Assembly (NCBI GenBank): GCA_030041385.1
Contig: JASHNY010000114.1
Location: 1-52,611, forward strand
Source: Alphaproteobacteria bacterium
GTDB lineage: Bacteria; Pseudomonadota; Alphaproteobacteria; ATCC43930; CGMCC-115725
DNA: 52,611 nt
Direction: 5' to 3'
Below are positions 12,837 through 24,600 of this stretch, in pieces. Both the position numbers and the translations under genes were made by a program. Under the pieces are notes generated by a model. The model searched no databases. It had not been told where the DNA came from and worked only from the letters and a program-made list of their open reading frames with translations. The first letter of the stretch is position 1, and each line of letters begins with the position of its first letter.

Positions 12837-14115
12837 CCGCGACCGCGTCTTCACCAATCTCTATGGCGAGCACGACTGGCACCTCGCCGGGGCGCGGGCG
12901 CGCGGCGACTGGGACGGCACCAGGGAGGTGATCCTCAAGGGCCGCGACTGGATCGTCAACGAATGCAAGGAATCGGGTTTGCGTGGGCGCGGCGGCGCCG
13001 GCTTTCCGACCGGGCTCAAATGGTCGTTCATGCCGAAGACCAGCGACCGCCCGTGCTATCTCGTCGTCAATGCGGATGAAAGCGAGCCCGGCACCTGCAA
13101 GGACCGCGACATTCTGCGCTGGGAACCGCACAAATTGCTGGAAGGGTGCCTCTTGGCCGGGGTCGGGATGGGGGTCAGCGCGACCTACATCTACATCCGC
13201 GGCGAATTCTACAACGAGGCGCAGCACCTGCAGGTGGCGATCGACGAAGCCTATGCGGCGGGCCTGCTCGGCAAAAATGCGTGCGGCTCGGGCTACGACA
13301 TGGACCTCTACCTGCATCGCGGGGCCGGCGCCTATATCTGCGGCGAGGAGACGGGGCTCCTCGAAAGCCTCGAGGGGCGCAAGGGCCAGCCGCGCCTGAA
13401 GCCGCCGTTTCCGGCCGCGGTCGGGCTTTACGGCTGCCCCAGCACGGTCAACAACGTCGAGACGATCGCGGTGTCGACCGCGGTCTTGAAGCGCGGCGCC
13501 GCGTGGTTCTCCTCGATCGGAAGGCCGCGCAACACCGGCACCAAGATCTTCTGCATTTCCGGCCATGTCGAGCAGCCCTGCAACGTCGAGGAGGCGATGA
13601 GCATCCCGATGAAGGAGCTGATCGAGCGCCACGCCGGCGGCGTGCGCGGCGGCTGGGACAATTTGCTGGCGGTGATCCCGGGCGGCTCGTCGACCCCGGT
13701 CCTGCCGAAGGAAATCTGCGACACGGTGCTGATGGATTTCGACAGCCTGGTGGCGCAGAAATCGGGGCTCGGCACCGCGGCGCTGATCGTGATGGACAAA
13801 TCGACCGATATCGTCCGCGCGATCGCCCGCCTGTCGAAATTCTACAAGCACGAAAGCTGCGGCCAGTGCACCCCGTGCCGCGAAGGGCTCGGCTGGGTAT
13901 GGCGGGTGGTCGAGCGCATGGTCGACGGCGATGCGACGGTCGCCGAGATCGACACATTGCAGGAGATGACCACCGAGATCGAGGGACACACGATCTGCGC
14001 GCTGGCCGACGGCGCGGTGTGGCCGGTGCAGGGCCTGATCCGGCATTTCCGCCCGGAACTCGAACGGCGCATCGCCGAATACCGCGCAGCGGCGCCGCGC
14101 GAGGCGGCGGAGTAA
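12826..14115 (+). CDS. nuoF: NADH-quinone oxidoreductase subunit F (51 kDa, NADH/FMN)
   Basis: A 429-residue NADH dehydrogenase subunit carrying FMN and [4Fe-4S] cluster N3. Motifs: [13 protein letters not shown] and [16 protein letters not shown] (NADH/FMN binding), [19 protein letters not shown], and the iron-sulfur motif [12 protein letters not shown] with the fourth ligand in [11 protein letters not shown]. It begins within the end of nuoE. Downstream is one of the few non-overlapping junctions of the operon, occupied by a palindromic element. Confidence 0.97.
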   Translation: MLADRDRVFTNLYGEHDWHLAGARARGDWDGTREVILKGRDWIVNECKESGLRGRGGAGFPTGLKWSFMPKTSDRPCYLVVNADESEPGTCKDRDILRWEPHKLLEGCLLAGVGMGVSATYIYIRGEFYNEAQHLQVAIDEAYAAGLLGKNACGSGYDMDLYLHRGAGAYICGEETGLLESLEGRKGQPRLKPPFPAAVGLYGCPSTVNNVETIAVSTAVLKRGAAWFSSIGRPRNTGTKIFCISGHVEQPCNVEEAMSIPMKELIERHAGGVRGGWDNLLAVIPGGSSTPVLPKEICDTVLMDFDSLVAQKSGLGTAALIVMDKSTDIVRAIARLSKFYKHESCGQCTPCREGLGWVWRVVERMVDGDATVAEIDTLQEMTTEIEGHTICALADGAVWPVQGLIRHFRPELERRIAEYRAAAPREAAE

Positions 14116-14123
14116 ATGGTGTT

Positions 14124-14208
14124 GTCATCGCGGGGAGCGAAGCGACGAAGCGATTGCGTCGGGTCGTGTGCAGCCGACACGAGATTGCGTCGCTGCGCCC
14201 GCAATGAC
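14124..14208 (+). repeat. REP-like extragenic palindromic element between nuoF and nuoG
   Basis: Two arms face each other. The left arm starts GTCATCGCGGGGAGCGAAGC (14124-14143); the right arm, read on the other strand, starts GTCATTGCGGGCGCAGCGAC (14208 backwards). Both arms contain GCGACG and run on to an inner CGCAATC-type core. The layout is that of mobile palindromic units common between genes of alpha- and gammaproteobacteria. It interrupts otherwise tight operon packing. Confidence 0.65.
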
Positions 14209-14231
14209 GCCGTGAGGTATTGAGGCAGCAG

Positions 14232-16301
14232 ATGCCGAAAGTGACGATCGACGGACAGGAACTCGAGGTGCCGGCGGGCACGACGATCTTTCAGGCGTGC
14301 CAGCAGCTGGGCATCGAGATCCCGCATTTCTGCTATCACGAGCGGCTATTGATCGCCGGCAACTGCCGGATGTGCCTGGTCGAGGTCGAGAAGTCGCCGA
14401 AGCCGGTGGCCTCGTGCGCGATGCCGGTGGCCGACGGCAACGTGATCCTGACCCAATCCGAAAAGGCTAAAAAGGCGCGCCACGGCGTCATGGAGATGCT
14501 GCTGATCAACCATCCGCTCGATTGCCCGATCTGCGACCAGGGCGGCGAATGCGATCTGCAGGACGAGGCGATGGCCTACGGCTTCGACCGCAGCCGCTAT
14601 CGCGAGAACAAGCGCGCGGTGCCCGAGAAAGATTTCGGGCCGCTCGTCGCCACCCACATGACGCGCTGCATCCACTGCACGCGCTGCATCCGCTTTCTTG
14701 CCGATGTCGCCGGGGTTCCCGAGCTGGGCGGGACCGGGCGCGGCGAGGACATGGAGATCGGCACCTATATCGAGCGCGCGCTCAGCTCGGAATTGTCCGG
14801 CAACATCATCGATCTGTGCCCGGTCGGCGCGCTGACCTCGAAGCCCTACGCGTTCGTCGCCCGGCCGTGGGAGTTGCGCAAGACCGAGTCGGTCGATGTG
14901 CTCGATGCGGTCGGCAGCAACATCCGCGTCGACGCGCGCGACGGGCGCATCCTGCGCGTGCTGCCGCGGCTCAACGAGGCGGTCAACGAAGAGTGGATCT
15001 CGGACAAGTCCCGGTTCGCGATCGACGGGCTGGTCCGGAAACGGCTCGACCGGCCGTATATCCGGCGCAACGGGCGCCTCGTCGAGACCGATTGGCGCAG
15101 CGCGATCGAATTGGCCGCCGAGCGGCTGAAGGCGGTGCCCGGCGAGCGCATCGCCGCGATCGCCGGCGATCTGTGCGACGCCGAATCGATGTTTGCCTTG
15201 AAGCTGCTGCTGGGCGGGCTCGGCGCCGCCAGCCTCGATTGCCGCCAGGACGGCGCCCGGCTCGACGCGCGCTGCCGGCCCGGCTACGTGTTCAACACGA
15301 CGATCGCCGGCATCGAGAACGCCGATGCCTGCCTGCTGATCGGGACCGACCCGCGGCACGAGGCGGCCATCGTCAACGCCCGGTTGCGCAAGCGCTATCT
15401 GCGCGGCGGGTTCCGGGTCGCGGCGATCGGGCCGGCGCTCGACCTGACCTTTCCGGTCGAGCAGGTCGGCGAGGGCGGCGAGGCGGTGAGCGCGCTGGTG
15501 CGCGGCGACCACGAGTGGGCCAGCGTGCTCGAAGCGGCGAAGGCGCCGATGCTGGTGCTGGGCCAGGGCGCGCTGGCGCGTCCCGACGGCGCGCAGATCC
15601 TGTGGGCGGCACGCGCGATCGCCGAGACCTGCGGCCTCATCCGTCCGGAGTGGAATGGGTTCAACGTGTTGCACCGGGCGGCGGCGCGGGTCGGCGGCCT
15701 CGATCTCGGCTTTGTGCCGGGGCCGGGCGGCCGCGACGTCGCCGGCATCCTGGCCGGATGCCGCTCGGGCGAGACCGAGATTCTGTACCTGCTCGGTGCC
15801 GACGAGCTCGATCTCACGGATACCGGATCGGCTTTTGTGATCTATCAGGGCCACCACGGCGACCGCGGCGCGGCACATGCCGATCTGGTTCTGCCGGGCG
15901 CGGCCTATACCGAGAAGGACGGCACCTACGTGAATACCGAGGGCCGGGTGCAGCTGGCGCGCCGGGCGGTGTTTCCGCCGGGCGAGGCGCGCGAGGACTG
16001 GGCGATCCTGCGGGCGATATCGGCGGCGCTCGGGCGGGCGCTGCCGTTCGACACATTGCCGGAATTGCGCCGACACATGGCCGTGTCGCATCCCGGCCTG
16101 GCCGAGACGGACGAGTTGCTGCCCGGCGTTTGGGGCGGCTTCGGCGAGGTCGGGACGATCGCGCCGGCCGCGTTCGCCTACCCGGTCACCGATTTCTACG
16201 CGACCGACGCGATCAGCCGCGCCAGCCCGACGATGGCTGAGTGCCGCGAAACCTTCGCGCGCGAGCCCGCAACGGCGCCGCGGACGGGCACCCATGGCTA
16301 G
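14232..16301 (+). CDS. nuoG: NADH-quinone oxidoreductase subunit G (75 kDa)
   Basis: A 689-residue molybdopterin-oxidoreductase-like subunit of complex I. The N-terminal ferredoxin domain has [2Fe-2S] ligands Cys34, Cys45, Cys48 and Cys62. Next come the [4Fe-4S] motifs in [14 protein letters not shown] and [10 protein letters not shown], then the large inactive molybdopterin-like domain. The ATG at 14232 (MPKVTIDGQ) has GAGG 6 bases upstream; a TTG at 14220 is less likely. The frame ends 8 bases inside nuoH. Confidence 0.96.
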   Translation: MPKVTIDGQELEVPAGTTIFQACQQLGIEIPHFCYHERLLIAGNCRMCLVEVEKSPKPVASCAMPVADGNVILTQSEKAKKARHGVMEMLLINHPLDCPICDQGGECDLQDEAMAYGFDRSRYRENKRAVPEKDFGPLVATHMTRCIHCTRCIRFLADVAGVPELGGTGRGEDMEIGTYIERALSSELSGNIIDLCPVGALTSKPYAFVARPWELRKTESVDVLDAVGSNIRVDARDGRILRVLPRLNEAVNEEWISDKSRFAIDGLVRKRLDRPYIRRNGRLVETDWRSAIELAAERLKAVPGERIAAIAGDLCDAESMFALKLLLGGLGAASLDCRQDGARLDARCRPGYVFNTTIAGIENADACLLIGTDPRHEAAIVNARLRKRYLRGGFRVAAIGPALDLTFPVEQVGEGGEAVSALVRGDHEWASVLEAAKAPMLVLGQGALARPDGAQILWAARAIAETCGLIRPEWNGFNVLHRAAARVGGLDLGFVPGPGGRDVAGILAGCRSGETEILYLLGADELDLTDTGSAFVIYQGHHGDRGAAHADLVLPGAAYTEKDGTYVNTEGRVQLARRAVFPPGEAREDWAILRAISAALGRALPFDTLPELRRHMAVSHPGLAETDELLPGVWGGFGEVGTIAPAAFAYPVTDFYATDAISRASPTMAECRETFAREPATAPRTGTHG

Positions 16302-17310
16302 CGGGTTCTGGGGCGGCTACGCCCTGCCGACCGCGATCGTCGTCGGCGAGGTCATCGCGGTGGTGGTGCCGCTGCTGATCGCGATCGCCTATTTCACCTA
16401 TGCCGAGCGCAAGGTGCTGGCATTTTCCCAATTGCGCAAAGGGCCGAACGTCGTCGGGCCCTTCGGCCTGCTGCAGCCGATCGCCGACGGGGTGAAACTG
16501 TTCCTCAAGGAAACCGTGGTGCCGAGCGGGGCGAACCGCATCGTCTTCGTCGCCGCCCCGATGGTGACCTTCACACTGGCCCTCGTCGCCTGGGCGGTGA
16601 TCCCATTCGACTACGGCATCGTCATCGCCAACATCAATGTCGGGATACTCTACCTGTTCGCGATCAGCTCGCTGTCGGTCTACGGGATCATCATGGCCGG
16701 GTGGGCATCGAACTCGCGCTACGCCTTTCTCGGCGCCCTGCGGTCGGCGGCGCAGATGGTCTCATACGAGGTGTCGATCGGGTTCGTGCTGGTCACGGTA
16801 TTGCTGTGCGCCGGGTCCCTGAACCTGACCGACATCGTGATGGCGCAGCAGCACATCTGGTTCTGCATCCCGCTGCTGCCGATGTTTGTGATCTTTTTCG
16901 TCTCGGGCTTGGCGGAAACCAACCGGGCGCCGTTCGACCTGCCCGAGGGCGAATCGGAGTTGGTCGCCGGTTATTTCGTCGAGTATTCGGCGATGACCTT
17001 CGCCCTGTTCTTCCTCGGCGAATACGGCAACATGATCCTGGTCAGCGCGATGACCACGATCCTGTTTCTCGGCGGGTGGCTCGCGCCGTTCGGGGTGGTG
17101 CCGTTCACCTGGGTGCCGGGGCCGGTATGGCTGGCGCTGAAGGTGGCGTTTGTCTGCTTCTGCTTCCTGTGGGTGCGCGCAACCTTCCCGCGCTTTCGCT
17201 ACGACCAGTTGATGCGCCTGGGGTGGAAGGTGTTTCTGCCGTTTTCGCTGTTATGGCTGGTCTTGACCGCGGGGGTATTGACCGGGATGGGCTGGGTTCC
17301 GGTCCGTTGA
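16294..17310 (+). CDS. nuoH: NADH-quinone oxidoreductase subunit H
   Basis: A 338-residue membrane subunit at the junction of the arms, contributing to the quinone cavity. About eight hydrophobic helices are visible. Family segments are [56 protein letters not shown] and the C-terminal [18 protein letters not shown]. Standard length. It starts inside nuoG; nuoI follows after 42 bases. Confidence 0.97.
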   Translation: MASGFWGGYALPTAIVVGEVIAVVVPLLIAIAYFTYAERKVLAFSQLRKGPNVVGPFGLLQPIADGVKLFLKETVVPSGANRIVFVAAPMVTFTLALVAWAVIPFDYGIVIANINVGILYLFAISSLSVYGIIMAGWASNSRYAFLGALRSAAQMVSYEVSIGFVLVTVLLCAGSLNLTDIVMAQQHIWFCIPLLPMFVIFFVSGLAETNRAPFDLPEGESELVAGYFVEYSAMTFALFFLGEYGNMILVSAMTTILFLGGWLAPFGVVPFTWVPGPVWLALKVAFVCFCFLWVRATFPRFRYDQLMRLGWKVFLPFSLLWLVLTAGVLTGMGWVPVR

Positions 17311-17352
17311 CAGTGGAGCGCGCGGCTCTATGGTGGGGGTGAGGATCGAGCA

Positions 17353-17841
17353 ATGAGCTTTCTGGCGCGCGGCGCGCGCGGCCTGTTGTTGGGCGAGCTG
17401 CTGTCGGGCATGGCGCTGACTCTGCGCTACATGTTCCGGCAGTCGGTGACGGTCAACTACCCGTATGAGAAGGGGCCGCTCAGCGGCCGCTTTCGCGGCG
17501 AGCATGCGCTGCGCCGCTACCCCAGTGGCGAGGAGCGCTGCATCGCCTGCAAGTTGTGCGAGGCGATCTGCCCGGCACTGGCGATTACGATCGAGGCGGA
17601 GCCGCGCGAGGACGGCAGCCGGCGCACGACCCGCTACGACATTGACATGACCAAATGCATCTATTGCGGCTATTGCCAGGAGGCGTGCCCGGTCGATGCG
17701 ATCGTCGAGGGGCCGAATTTCGAGTTCGCCGCCGAGACGCGCGAGGAGCTGTTCTACAACAAGGAGAAGCTGCTCGCGAACGGCGACCGCTGGGAAGCCG
17801 AGATCGCCAAAGCCCTGTCGCTCGAGGCGCCGTATCGATGA
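17353..17841 (+). CDS. nuoI: NADH-quinone oxidoreductase subunit I (two [4Fe-4S])
   Basis: A 162-residue ferredoxin-type subunit binding clusters N6a and N6b. Both motifs are complete: [12 protein letters not shown] and [12 protein letters not shown]. The N-terminal amphipathic region ([22 protein letters not shown]) is typical of the family. The ATG at 17353 is preceded by a GAGG-containing stretch. nuoJ follows after 34 bases. Confidence 0.97.
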   Translation: MSFLARGARGLLLGELLSGMALTLRYMFRQSVTVNYPYEKGPLSGRFRGEHALRRYPSGEERCIACKLCEAICPALAITIEAEPREDGSRRTTRYDIDMTKCIYCGYCQEACPVDAIVEGPNFEFAAETREELFYNKEKLLANGDRWEAEIAKALSLEAPYR

Positions 17842-17875
17842 GCCGCCTGCCTGCGAGCGCGGCGGTGACGCCGCA

Positions 17876-18502
17876 ATGATCATCCAGACCATCATGTTCT
17901 ATGCCTTTTCGGCGGTCGCGGTCGCCTCGGGCGTGATGGTCGTGTCGGCGCGCAACCCGGTCCATTCGGTCCTGTTCCTGATTCTCGCCTTCTTCAACGC
18001 CGCCGGGCTGTTCGTGCTGATGGGGGCGGAGTTCCTGGCGATGATCCTGGTCATCGTCTATGTCGGCGCGGTCGCGGTGCTGTTCCTGTTCGTCGTGATG
18101 ATGCTCGACGTGGATTTCGCGCGACTGCGCAGCGGTTTCCTCCGCTATCTTCCGATCGGGGCGCTGATCGGCTTCATCCTTCTCGCCGAACTGATCCTGA
18201 TTTTCGGCAGCTGGGAGTTGGCGCCCAGCGTGGCCACGGCCAAGGCTGCGCCGATGCTCGTCGGCGGGATCAGCCTCACCAACACGCGCGCGCTCGGCGA
18301 CCTGATCTATACGCGCTACATCTTCGCGTTCCAGACCGCCGGGGTGATCCTGCTGGTGGCGATGATCGGGGCGATCGTGCTGACCCTGCGCCACCGGGTC
18401 GGCACGCGGCGCCAGTCGATCGCGGCGCAGCTGGCGCGGACCCGCGCGCAGTCGGTCGAGGTGGTCAAGGTTCGCGTCGGCGAGCCGGTGGACGGTGTGT
18501 GA
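17876..18502 (+). CDS. nuoJ: NADH-quinone oxidoreductase subunit J
   Basis: A 208-residue membrane subunit with about five hydrophobic helices. The family core [18 protein letters not shown] and the [21 protein letters not shown] helix (with its pi-bulge region) are plain. The start at 17876 ([11 protein letters not shown]) begins the first helix; the frame extends further upstream only through nuoI. The C-terminal tail is Arg/Val-rich. The stop overlaps the nuoK start (TGATG). Confidence 0.96.
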   Translation: MIIQTIMFYAFSAVAVASGVMVVSARNPVHSVLFLILAFFNAAGLFVLMGAEFLAMILVIVYVGAVAVLFLFVVMMLDVDFARLRSGFLRYLPIGALIGFILLAELILIFGSWELAPSVATAKAAPMLVGGISLTNTRALGDLIYTRYIFAFQTAGVILLVAMIGAIVLTLRHRVGTRRQSIAAQLARTRAQSVEVVKVRVGEPVDGV

Positions 18503-18807
18503 TGGTCGGGCTCGGGCATTACCTCACTGTCGCGGCGATCCTGTTTACGCTTGGGATCTTCGGCATCTTCCTCAACCGCAAGAACGTCATCATCATCATG
18601 ATGTCGATCGAGCTGATGCTGCTCGCGGTCAACATCAACTTTGTCGCCTTCTCGGTGGTGCTGCAGGATCTCGCCGGCCAGGTCTTCGCGATGTTCGTGT
18701 TGACCGTGGCAGCGGCCGAGGCGGCGATCGGGCTTGCCATCCTCGTCGTCTATTTCCGCAATCGCGGCACGATCCAGGTCGAAGACATCAACATGATGAA
18801 GGGCTGA
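18502..18807 (+). CDS. nuoK: NADH-quinone oxidoreductase subunit K
   Basis: A 101-residue membrane subunit with three helices, including the buried Glu of [19 protein letters not shown] and the second Glu in [15 protein letters not shown], both involved in proton transfer. The ATG at 18502 is used; an in-frame GTG at 18499 would add one Met. Overlaps nuoJ by one base. Confidence 0.96.
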   Translation: MVGLGHYLTVAAILFTLGIFGIFLNRKNVIIIMMSIELMLLAVNINFVAFSVVLQDLAGQVFAMFVLTVAAAEAAIGLAILVVYFRNRGTIQVEDINMMKG

Positions 18808-18811
18808 GGCG

Positions 18812-20737
18812 GTGGCGATCGTCGTCGTGTTCCTGCCGCTTCTGGCCGCCGTGATCGCCGGCTTCGGCGGTCGCGCGATCGGCGACCGCGGTGCGGAGCT
18901 CGTCACCTGCGCGGGGCTGATCGTCTCGGCCGCGCTCGCCGCGGTCGTGTTCTACGGCATCCTCGGCCAACACGACGCCCAGATCATCCCGCTGGCGAGC
19001 TGGATCGTCTCCGGCGGGGTCGACGTATCGTGGTCGCTGCGGCTCGACACGCTGTCGGGAGTGATGATGGTCGTCGTCACCCTGGTGTCGGCGATGGTGC
19101 ACATCTACTCGATCGGCTACATGGCCCATGACCCGCACATTCCGCGGTTCATGGCCTATCTGAGCCTGTTCACCTTCTTCATGCTGATGCTGGTGACGGC
19201 CGACAATTTCGTGCAATTGTTTTTCGGGTGGGAAGGGGTCGGGCTCGCCTCGTATCTGCTGATCGGGTTCTGGAGCGACCGGCCTACGGCCAACGCCGCC
19301 GCGATCAAGGCCTTCGTGGTCAACCGCATCGGCGATTTCGGCTTTGCCCTCGGCATCTTCACGGTGTTCGTCGTGTTCGGCTCGCTCGATTTCGGCACCG
19401 TATTCGCCAAGGCGCCGAGCGCGGTCGGCACGACGATCGAGTTCCTGCATTGGCGGGTGCCGTCGCTGACCCTGGCCTGCATCCTGCTGTTCGTCGGTGC
19501 GATGGGCAAATCGGCCCAGCTTGGCCTGCACACCTGGCTGCCCGACGCGATGGAGGGCCCGACCCCGGTCTCGGCGCTGATCCACGCCGCGACGATGGTC
19601 ACCGCCGGGGTCTACATGGTGGCGCGGCTGTCGCCGATGTTCGAATATTCGGCCACCGCGCTCGCCGTGGTCGGCGTGATCGGCGGCACCACGGCGATGT
19701 TTGCCGCCAGCATCGGCATGGCGCAGAACGACATCAAGCGGGTCATCGCCTATTCGACGTGCTCGCAGCTCGGCTACATGTTTTTCGCCGCCGGCGTCTC
19801 CGCCTATGGTGCGGCGATCTTTCACCTGTTCACCCACGCGTTCTTCAAGGCGCTGCTGTTCCTCGGCGCCGGATCGGTGATCCACGCGGTCGGCGGCGAG
19901 CAGGACATGCGCCGCATGGGCGGGCTGTGGCAGAAGATTCCCTACACCTATGCGGTGATGTGGATCGGCAGCCTGTCATTGGCCGGCATCCCGTTGTTTT
20001 CCGGCTATTTCTCGAAGGACACGATCCTCGCCGCGTCGTGGGCGGCCGGCGACGCGGTCGGGCGCTATTCCTATTGCCTGGGCACGTTCACGGCATTCCT
20101 GACGGCGTTCTACTCGTGGCGCCTGATCATCATGACGTTCCACGGCAAGCCCCGCGCCGATGCCGAGACGATGCACCATGTGCACGAGAGCCCGTGGGTC
20201 ATGCTGATCCCGCTCTTCGTGCTGGCCGCCGGCGCCACCGTTGCGGGATATTTCACCAGGGGCTTTTTCATCGGCGAAGGCCGCACCGCCTTCTGGAAGG
20301 CCTCGATCCTGGTTCTGCCGGCACACAATTCGCTCGGCGGGGTCGAATCGATCCCGGCGGCCATTGCCTATCTGCCGCTGGTCTGCGCGCTGCTCGGCAT
20401 CGCCGTGGCCTATCTGTGCTACATGGTCAGGCCAGGGATCCCGGCGGCGCTGGCGATGCGGTTCCGCGCGCTGTACCTGTTCCTGCTCAACAAATGGTAC
20501 TTCGACGAATTGTACGACCGGCTGTTCGTGCACACCGCGTTTGTGCTCGGCGACGGGCTGTGGAAAACCGGCGACGGCACGATCATCGACGGGCTCGGCC
20601 CCGACGGCATTTCCGCTGCGACGCGCGAGCTGGCGCGGGAGGCGAGCAAATTGCAGACCGGCTACGTCTATCATTACGCCTTCGTCATGCTGATCGGCGT
20701 GGTGGCGCTGGTCACCTGGTACTTGATCCCACGGTGA
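18812..20737 (+). CDS. nuoL: NADH-quinone oxidoreductase subunit L
   Basis: A 641-residue Mrp-antiporter-like proton-pumping subunit with the long lateral helix expected of NuoL. GTG start ([14 protein letters not shown]), 4 bases after nuoK. Family segments are [57 protein letters not shown] (in parts), [16 protein letters not shown] and [11 protein letters not shown]. The conserved transmembrane Lys and Glu of the half-channels are present. It is followed by a 118-bp gap holding a palindromic element. Confidence 0.97.
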   Translation: MAIVVVFLPLLAAVIAGFGGRAIGDRGAELVTCAGLIVSAALAAVVFYGILGQHDAQIIPLASWIVSGGVDVSWSLRLDTLSGVMMVVVTLVSAMVHIYSIGYMAHDPHIPRFMAYLSLFTFFMLMLVTADNFVQLFFGWEGVGLASYLLIGFWSDRPTANAAAIKAFVVNRIGDFGFALGIFTVFVVFGSLDFGTVFAKAPSAVGTTIEFLHWRVPSLTLACILLFVGAMGKSAQLGLHTWLPDAMEGPTPVSALIHAATMVTAGVYMVARLSPMFEYSATALAVVGVIGGTTAMFAASIGMAQNDIKRVIAYSTCSQLGYMFFAAGVSAYGAAIFHLFTHAFFKALLFLGAGSVIHAVGGEQDMRRMGGLWQKIPYTYAVMWIGSLSLAGIPLFSGYFSKDTILAASWAAGDAVGRYSYCLGTFTAFLTAFYSWRLIIMTFHGKPRADAETMHHVHESPWVMLIPLFVLAAGATVAGYFTRGFFIGEGRTAFWKASILVLPAHNSLGGVESIPAAIAYLPLVCALLGIAVAYLCYMVRPGIPAALAMRFRALYLFLLNKWYFDELYDRLFVHTAFVLGDGLWKTGDGTIIDGLGPDGISAATRELAREASKLQTGYVYHYAFVMLIGVVALVTWYLIPR

Positions 20738-20770
20738 GCGGGCACGTGAGCTTCCTTCCCATAGTCCCAT

Positions 20771-20838
20771 CGTCGCCGGTCTTGACCGGGCCTTCCCCAG
20801 ATCCACGGGTCGGGTCCGCGACCGACGGCATCGGCGCA
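20771..20838 (+). repeat. imperfect palindromic element between nuoL and nuoM
   Basis: The gap holds CCGGTC-TT-GACCGG (20776-20789), then a GATCCACGGG-type segment, then GGTCG...CGACC (about 20809-20824). This resembles the short 'CCGGGCTTGACCCGG' palindromic units scattered in alphaproteobacterial intergenic DNA. Exact limits are uncertain. Confidence 0.45.
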
Positions 20839-20855
20839 GAGCGGACGACGGCACG

Positions 20856-22373
20856 ATGACCCATTGGCCGCTGCTGACGCTGGTAACGTTCCTGCCGCTG
20901 GTCGGCGTGTTCTTCATCATGCTTGCGCGCGGCGACGAGGCGGTCGTCGCGCGCAACGCCAGAAACATCGCGCTGTCGACCTCGGTGATCGTGTTCCTGC
21001 TGTCGCTGCTGCTGTGGATCGGCTTCGACCCGAACACCGCGGCGTTCCAGTTTGTCGAGCGCGCGAACTGGGTCCAGATCGGCGGGTTCGAGATCACCTA
21101 TCACATGGGGATCGACGGCATTTCGCTGTTCTTCGTGCTGTTGTCGACGCTGTTGACCCCGATCTGCGTGTTGGCGAGCTGGCAATCGGTGCACAGCCAG
21201 GTCCGCGAATACATGATCGCCTTCCTCGTCCTCGAGACGCTGATGGTCGGTTTGTTTTCGGCGCTCGATTTCGTGCTGTTCTATGTGTTTTTCGAAGGCG
21301 TCCTGATCCCGATGTTCCTGATCATCGGGGTATGGGGCGGACCGCGCCGCGTCTATGCCGCATTCAAGTTCTTTCTCTATACGTTTCTCGGCTCGGTATT
21401 GATGCTGCTGGCGATCCTCGCGGTCTATTTCCAGACCGGGACGACCGACATCACCGTGGCGCTGACCCATCATTTCCCGGCCGGGCTGCAGAAATGGCTG
21501 TGGCTGGCGTTTCTTGCCTCGTTCGCGGTCAAGGTGCCGATGTGGCCGGTGCACACCTGGCTGCCCGATGCGCATGTCGAGGCGCCGACCGCGGGGTCGG
21601 TGATTCTCGCCGGCATCCTGCTGAAGATGGGCGGGTACGGCCTGATCCGCTTTTCATTGCCGATGTTTCCGCTCGCCTCGGCCTATTTCACGCCGCTGAT
21701 GTTCACGCTGTCGGCGGTGGCGGTGATCTACACCTCGTTTGTCGCGCTGGCACAGACCGACATGAAGAAGCTGATCGCCTATTCGTCGGTTGCCCATATG
21801 GGCTTCGTGACGATGGGCATCTTCGCGGTCACGAGCGAAGCCGTGCAGGGCGCGATGATCCAGATGCTGAGCCACGGCCTGGTCTCGGCCGCCCTGTTCC
21901 TGTGCGTCGGCGTCGTCTATGACCGGCTGCATACCCGCGATATCGACCGCTATGGCGGGCTGGTCACGCGCATGCCGGCCTACGCCTTCGTGTTCATGGC
22001 GTTCGCCTTGGCCTCGATCGGATTGCCGGGGACGAGCGGGTTTGTCGGCGAGTTTCTGATTCTGCTCGGCACGTACCGGGTGTCGACGCTGGAATGTTTC
22101 CTGGCGGCGACCGCGATGTTCCTCGGTGCGGCCTACATGCTCTATCTCTATCGCCGGATCATCTTCGGCACGATCACCCGCGACGACTTGCGCGGCATGC
22201 TCGATCTGTCGTTCCGGGAAAAGGCGGTGTTTGCGCCGCTGATCCTGCTGGTGTTGTGGATGGGGATTTATCCGAATTCGTTTTTGACGCCGATCCGCGC
22301 CTCGATCGACCACCTTGTTGCCCAGGTCAACGCTGCGACGGCCGGCGCGGCCCTTCACGCCAGCCTGAACTAG
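20856..22373 (+). CDS. nuoM: NADH-quinone oxidoreductase subunit M
   Basis: A 505-residue antiporter-like proton-pumping subunit. Motifs: [60 protein letters not shown] (in parts) and [15 protein letters not shown]. About 14 helices can be drawn. Standard length. It ends 11 bases before nuoN. Confidence 0.97.
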   Translation: MTHWPLLTLVTFLPLVGVFFIMLARGDEAVVARNARNIALSTSVIVFLLSLLLWIGFDPNTAAFQFVERANWVQIGGFEITYHMGIDGISLFFVLLSTLLTPICVLASWQSVHSQVREYMIAFLVLETLMVGLFSALDFVLFYVFFEGVLIPMFLIIGVWGGPRRVYAAFKFFLYTFLGSVLMLLAILAVYFQTGTTDITVALTHHFPAGLQKWLWLAFLASFAVKVPMWPVHTWLPDAHVEAPTAGSVILAGILLKMGGYGLIRFSLPMFPLASAYFTPLMFTLSAVAVIYTSFVALAQTDMKKLIAYSSVAHMGFVTMGIFAVTSEAVQGAMIQMLSHGLVSAALFLCVGVVYDRLHTRDIDRYGGLVTRMPAYAFVFMAFALASIGLPGTSGFVGEFLILLGTYRVSTLECFLAATAMFLGAAYMLYLYRRIIFGTITRDDLRGMLDLSFREKAVFAPLILLVLWMGIYPNSFLTPIRASIDHLVAQVNAATAGAALHASLN

Positions 22374-22384
22374 GGCGAAGCGCC

Positions 22385-23836
22385 ATGCATTCCTTCGCTC
22401 CGCCCGCGTTGTTGCCGGCCCTGCCCGAACTGGTGCTGGTGTGCTCGGCGATGCTGCTGCTGCTGATCGGGGTGTTCCGGGGCGAAGGATCCAGCCGGCT
22501 GGTGTCGTGGCTCGCCGTCCTGGCGCTGGTCGTCACCTTGGGCCTGGCCGTGCGGGTCGGGCTCGAACCCCGCGTCAGTTTCTACGGCATGTTCGTCACC
22601 GACCCGTTCGCCGCGTTCATGAAAACGCTGGTGCTGCTCGGCTCGGCGGTCACGATCCTGATGGGCATGCGGTATTTCGAAGACCACGGCATCGCCCGGT
22701 TCGAGTTTCCGGTGCTGGTCATGCTGGCGAGCACCGGCATGATGATCATGGTTTCGGCGAACGACCTGATCACGCTGTATCTGGGCCTCGAATTGCAGAG
22801 CCTTGCACTCTATGTCGTCGCCAGCTTCGACCGCGATTCGCCGCGGTCGAGCGAGGCGGGGCTCAAGTATTTCGTGCTCGGCGCACTCGCCTCGGGGCTG
22901 CTGCTCTACGGTGCCTCGCTGGTCTACGGGTTCACGGGAACCACCAACTTCGCCGCGCTGGCGACCGCAGTCAGCAGTGGCGGCGCGCCGTCGGCAGGGC
23001 TGATCATCGGCCTCGTCTTCGTCGCGATCGGGCTCGCCTTCAAGGTTTCCGCGGTGCCGTTCCACATGTGGACGCCCGACGTCTACGAAGGGGCGCCGAC
23101 CCCGGTCACCGCGTTCTTTGCGGTTTCGACCAAGATGGCGGCGATCGCGCTGTTCATTCGCTTCCTGGTCGAGCCGTTCGGCCCGCTGCTCGCCGAGTGG
23201 CGGCAGATCATCGTGTTTCTGTCGGTCGCCTCGATGATCCTCGGCTCCGTGGCCGCAATTGCCCAGTCGAATATCAAGCGGCTGATGGCCTACAGCTCGA
23301 TCGGCCATATCGGCTATGCGCTGATCGGGCTGGCGGTGGGGACGTCGTCCGGCATCCGCGGCGTGCTCGTCTATATGGCGATCTACCTGTTCATGAACCT
23401 CGGCACCTGGGCGGTCATCTTGTGCATGCGGCGCAATGGGCAGATGGCCGAGGGCATTGCCGACCTCGCGGGGCTGGCGCGGACGCAGCCGGGGCTGGCG
23501 CTGGCTTTGGCGATCTTCATGTTTGCGATGGCGGGGGTGCCGCCGACCGCCGGGTTCTTTTCCAAGCTCTACATCTTTCTTGCCGCCATCGACGCCCACC
23601 TGAACGGCCTCGCGATCATCGGCGTGCTCGCCAGCGTGGTCGGCGCGTTCTATTATCTGCGGATCGTCAAGGTGATGTATTTCGACGAACCGCTCGCCGC
23701 GTTCGACCGGCCGATCTCTGCGGAATTGAAGGGAGTATTGCTGGTTACCGCAATCGTGACCCTGTTTTTCATCCTGCTGCCCGATCCGATCGTGGGTCCC
23801 GCGCAGGCCGCAGCGGCCTCTCTGTTCGGGAAATGA
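22385..23836 (+). CDS. nuoN: NADH-quinone oxidoreductase subunit N
   Basis: A 483-residue antiporter-like subunit, the last complex I gene. Motifs: [43 protein letters not shown] (in parts), [36 protein letters not shown] and [20 protein letters not shown]. The start at 22385 ([11 protein letters not shown]) follows nuoM after 11 bases. The stop overlaps the birA ATG (ATGA), coupling the operon to cofactor genes. Confidence 0.96.
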   Translation: MHSFAPPALLPALPELVLVCSAMLLLLIGVFRGEGSSRLVSWLAVLALVVTLGLAVRVGLEPRVSFYGMFVTDPFAAFMKTLVLLGSAVTILMGMRYFEDHGIARFEFPVLVMLASTGMMIMVSANDLITLYLGLELQSLALYVVASFDRDSPRSSEAGLKYFVLGALASGLLLYGASLVYGFTGTTNFAALATAVSSGGAPSAGLIIGLVFVAIGLAFKVSAVPFHMWTPDVYEGAPTPVTAFFAVSTKMAAIALFIRFLVEPFGPLLAEWRQIIVFLSVASMILGSVAAIAQSNIKRLMAYSSIGHIGYALIGLAVGTSSGIRGVLVYMAIYLFMNLGTWAVILCMRRNGQMAEGIADLAGLARTQPGLALALAIFMFAMAGVPPTAGFFSKLYIFLAAIDAHLNGLAIIGVLASVVGAFYYLRIVKVMYFDEPLAAFDRPISAELKGVLLVTAIVTLFFILLPDPIVGPAQAAAASLFGK

Positions 23837-24594
23837 CAGCGGTCGCGCCGCCGCTTCCCTCGGCCTTCCGGCTGCTGCACTACGACACGATCGGCAGCAC
23901 CAACGACGAATTGAAGCAACTGGCGCGTGACGGCGCGGCAGGCGGGACGATTTGTTGGGCCGAGGCGCAGACCGCCGGGCGCGGGCGCCGCGGCCGCGAA
24001 TGGGTATCGCCGCCGGGCAACCTTTACGCCTCACTGCTGTGGCGGCCGGATTGCGCGCCGGCGCGCGCCGCCCAGCTTGGCTTTGTCGCCGCGCTGGCCC
24101 TGGCCGAAGCGCTGGAGCCGCTGCTTCCCCCCGCACGGCAGCTGCGCTGCAAATGGCCCAACGACCTGCTGCTCGACGGGCGCAAGCTCGCCGGCATCCT
24201 GCTCGAATCGGAAACGGCGGGCATGGCGGCGGAATTCGTCGTGATCGGCGTCGGGGTCAACCTCGCCACGTCGCCGCCCAATGTCGAATTCGCGGCGACC
24301 TCGCTCGCCGGGGAGGGCATTTCCGGCGTTGCGCCCGGCACGGTCCTTGCCGGATTTGCCGCAGGGTTCGAGCGGTGGGAGCGGGTGTGGCGCATTGAGG
24401 GGTTCGGCCCGATCCGCCTCGCCTGGCGCGAACGCGCGAGCGGCATCGGCGAGGCGATCCGCGTGCGGCTCGACGGGGCGACATTGCAGGGAAGGTTTGT
24501 CGATCTCGACGAGACGGGCGCATTGTTGCTCGAAGAGGGCCTGCGCCACCGGCGCATTGCCGCGGGCGACATCTTTCCGGCTTCTGCAGGGTGA
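23833..24594 (+). CDS. birA: biotin-[acetyl-CoA-carboxylase] ligase, monofunctional
   Basis: A 253-residue biotin protein ligase that activates biotin as biotinyl-AMP and attaches it to carboxylase carrier domains. The adenylate-binding loop GRGRRGR is at residues 49-55, the KWPND motif at 107-111, and the Lys of [10 protein letters not shown] at 118. The usual E. coli-type N-terminal helix-turn-helix is absent, so it is a class I enzyme and not a biotin repressor. Its ATG overlaps the nuoN stop, a placement typical of alphaproteobacteria. Confidence 0.94.
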   Translation: MTAVAPPLPSAFRLLHYDTIGSTNDELKQLARDGAAGGTICWAEAQTAGRGRRGREWVSPPGNLYASLLWRPDCAPARAAQLGFVAALALAEALEPLLPPARQLRCKWPNDLLLDGRKLAGILLESETAGMAAEFVVIGVGVNLATSPPNVEFAATSLAGEGISGVAPGTVLAGFAAGFERWERVWRIEGFGPIRLAWRERASGIGEAIRVRLDGATLQGRFVDLDETGALLLEEGLRHRRIAAGDIFPASAG

Positions 24595-24600
24595 GGCGCC

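Noticed and set aside
14346-16295. 649-codon minus-strand frame opposite nuoG
   Set aside because: Shadow of nuoG: composition is Arg/Ala/Gln/Leu-rich with no motif, whereas nuoG shows all iron-sulfur ligands.
22370-24136. 588-codon minus-strand frame opposite nuoN/birA
   Set aside because: His/Arg/Gln/Asp-rich shadow with no domain; both plus-strand genes are unambiguous.
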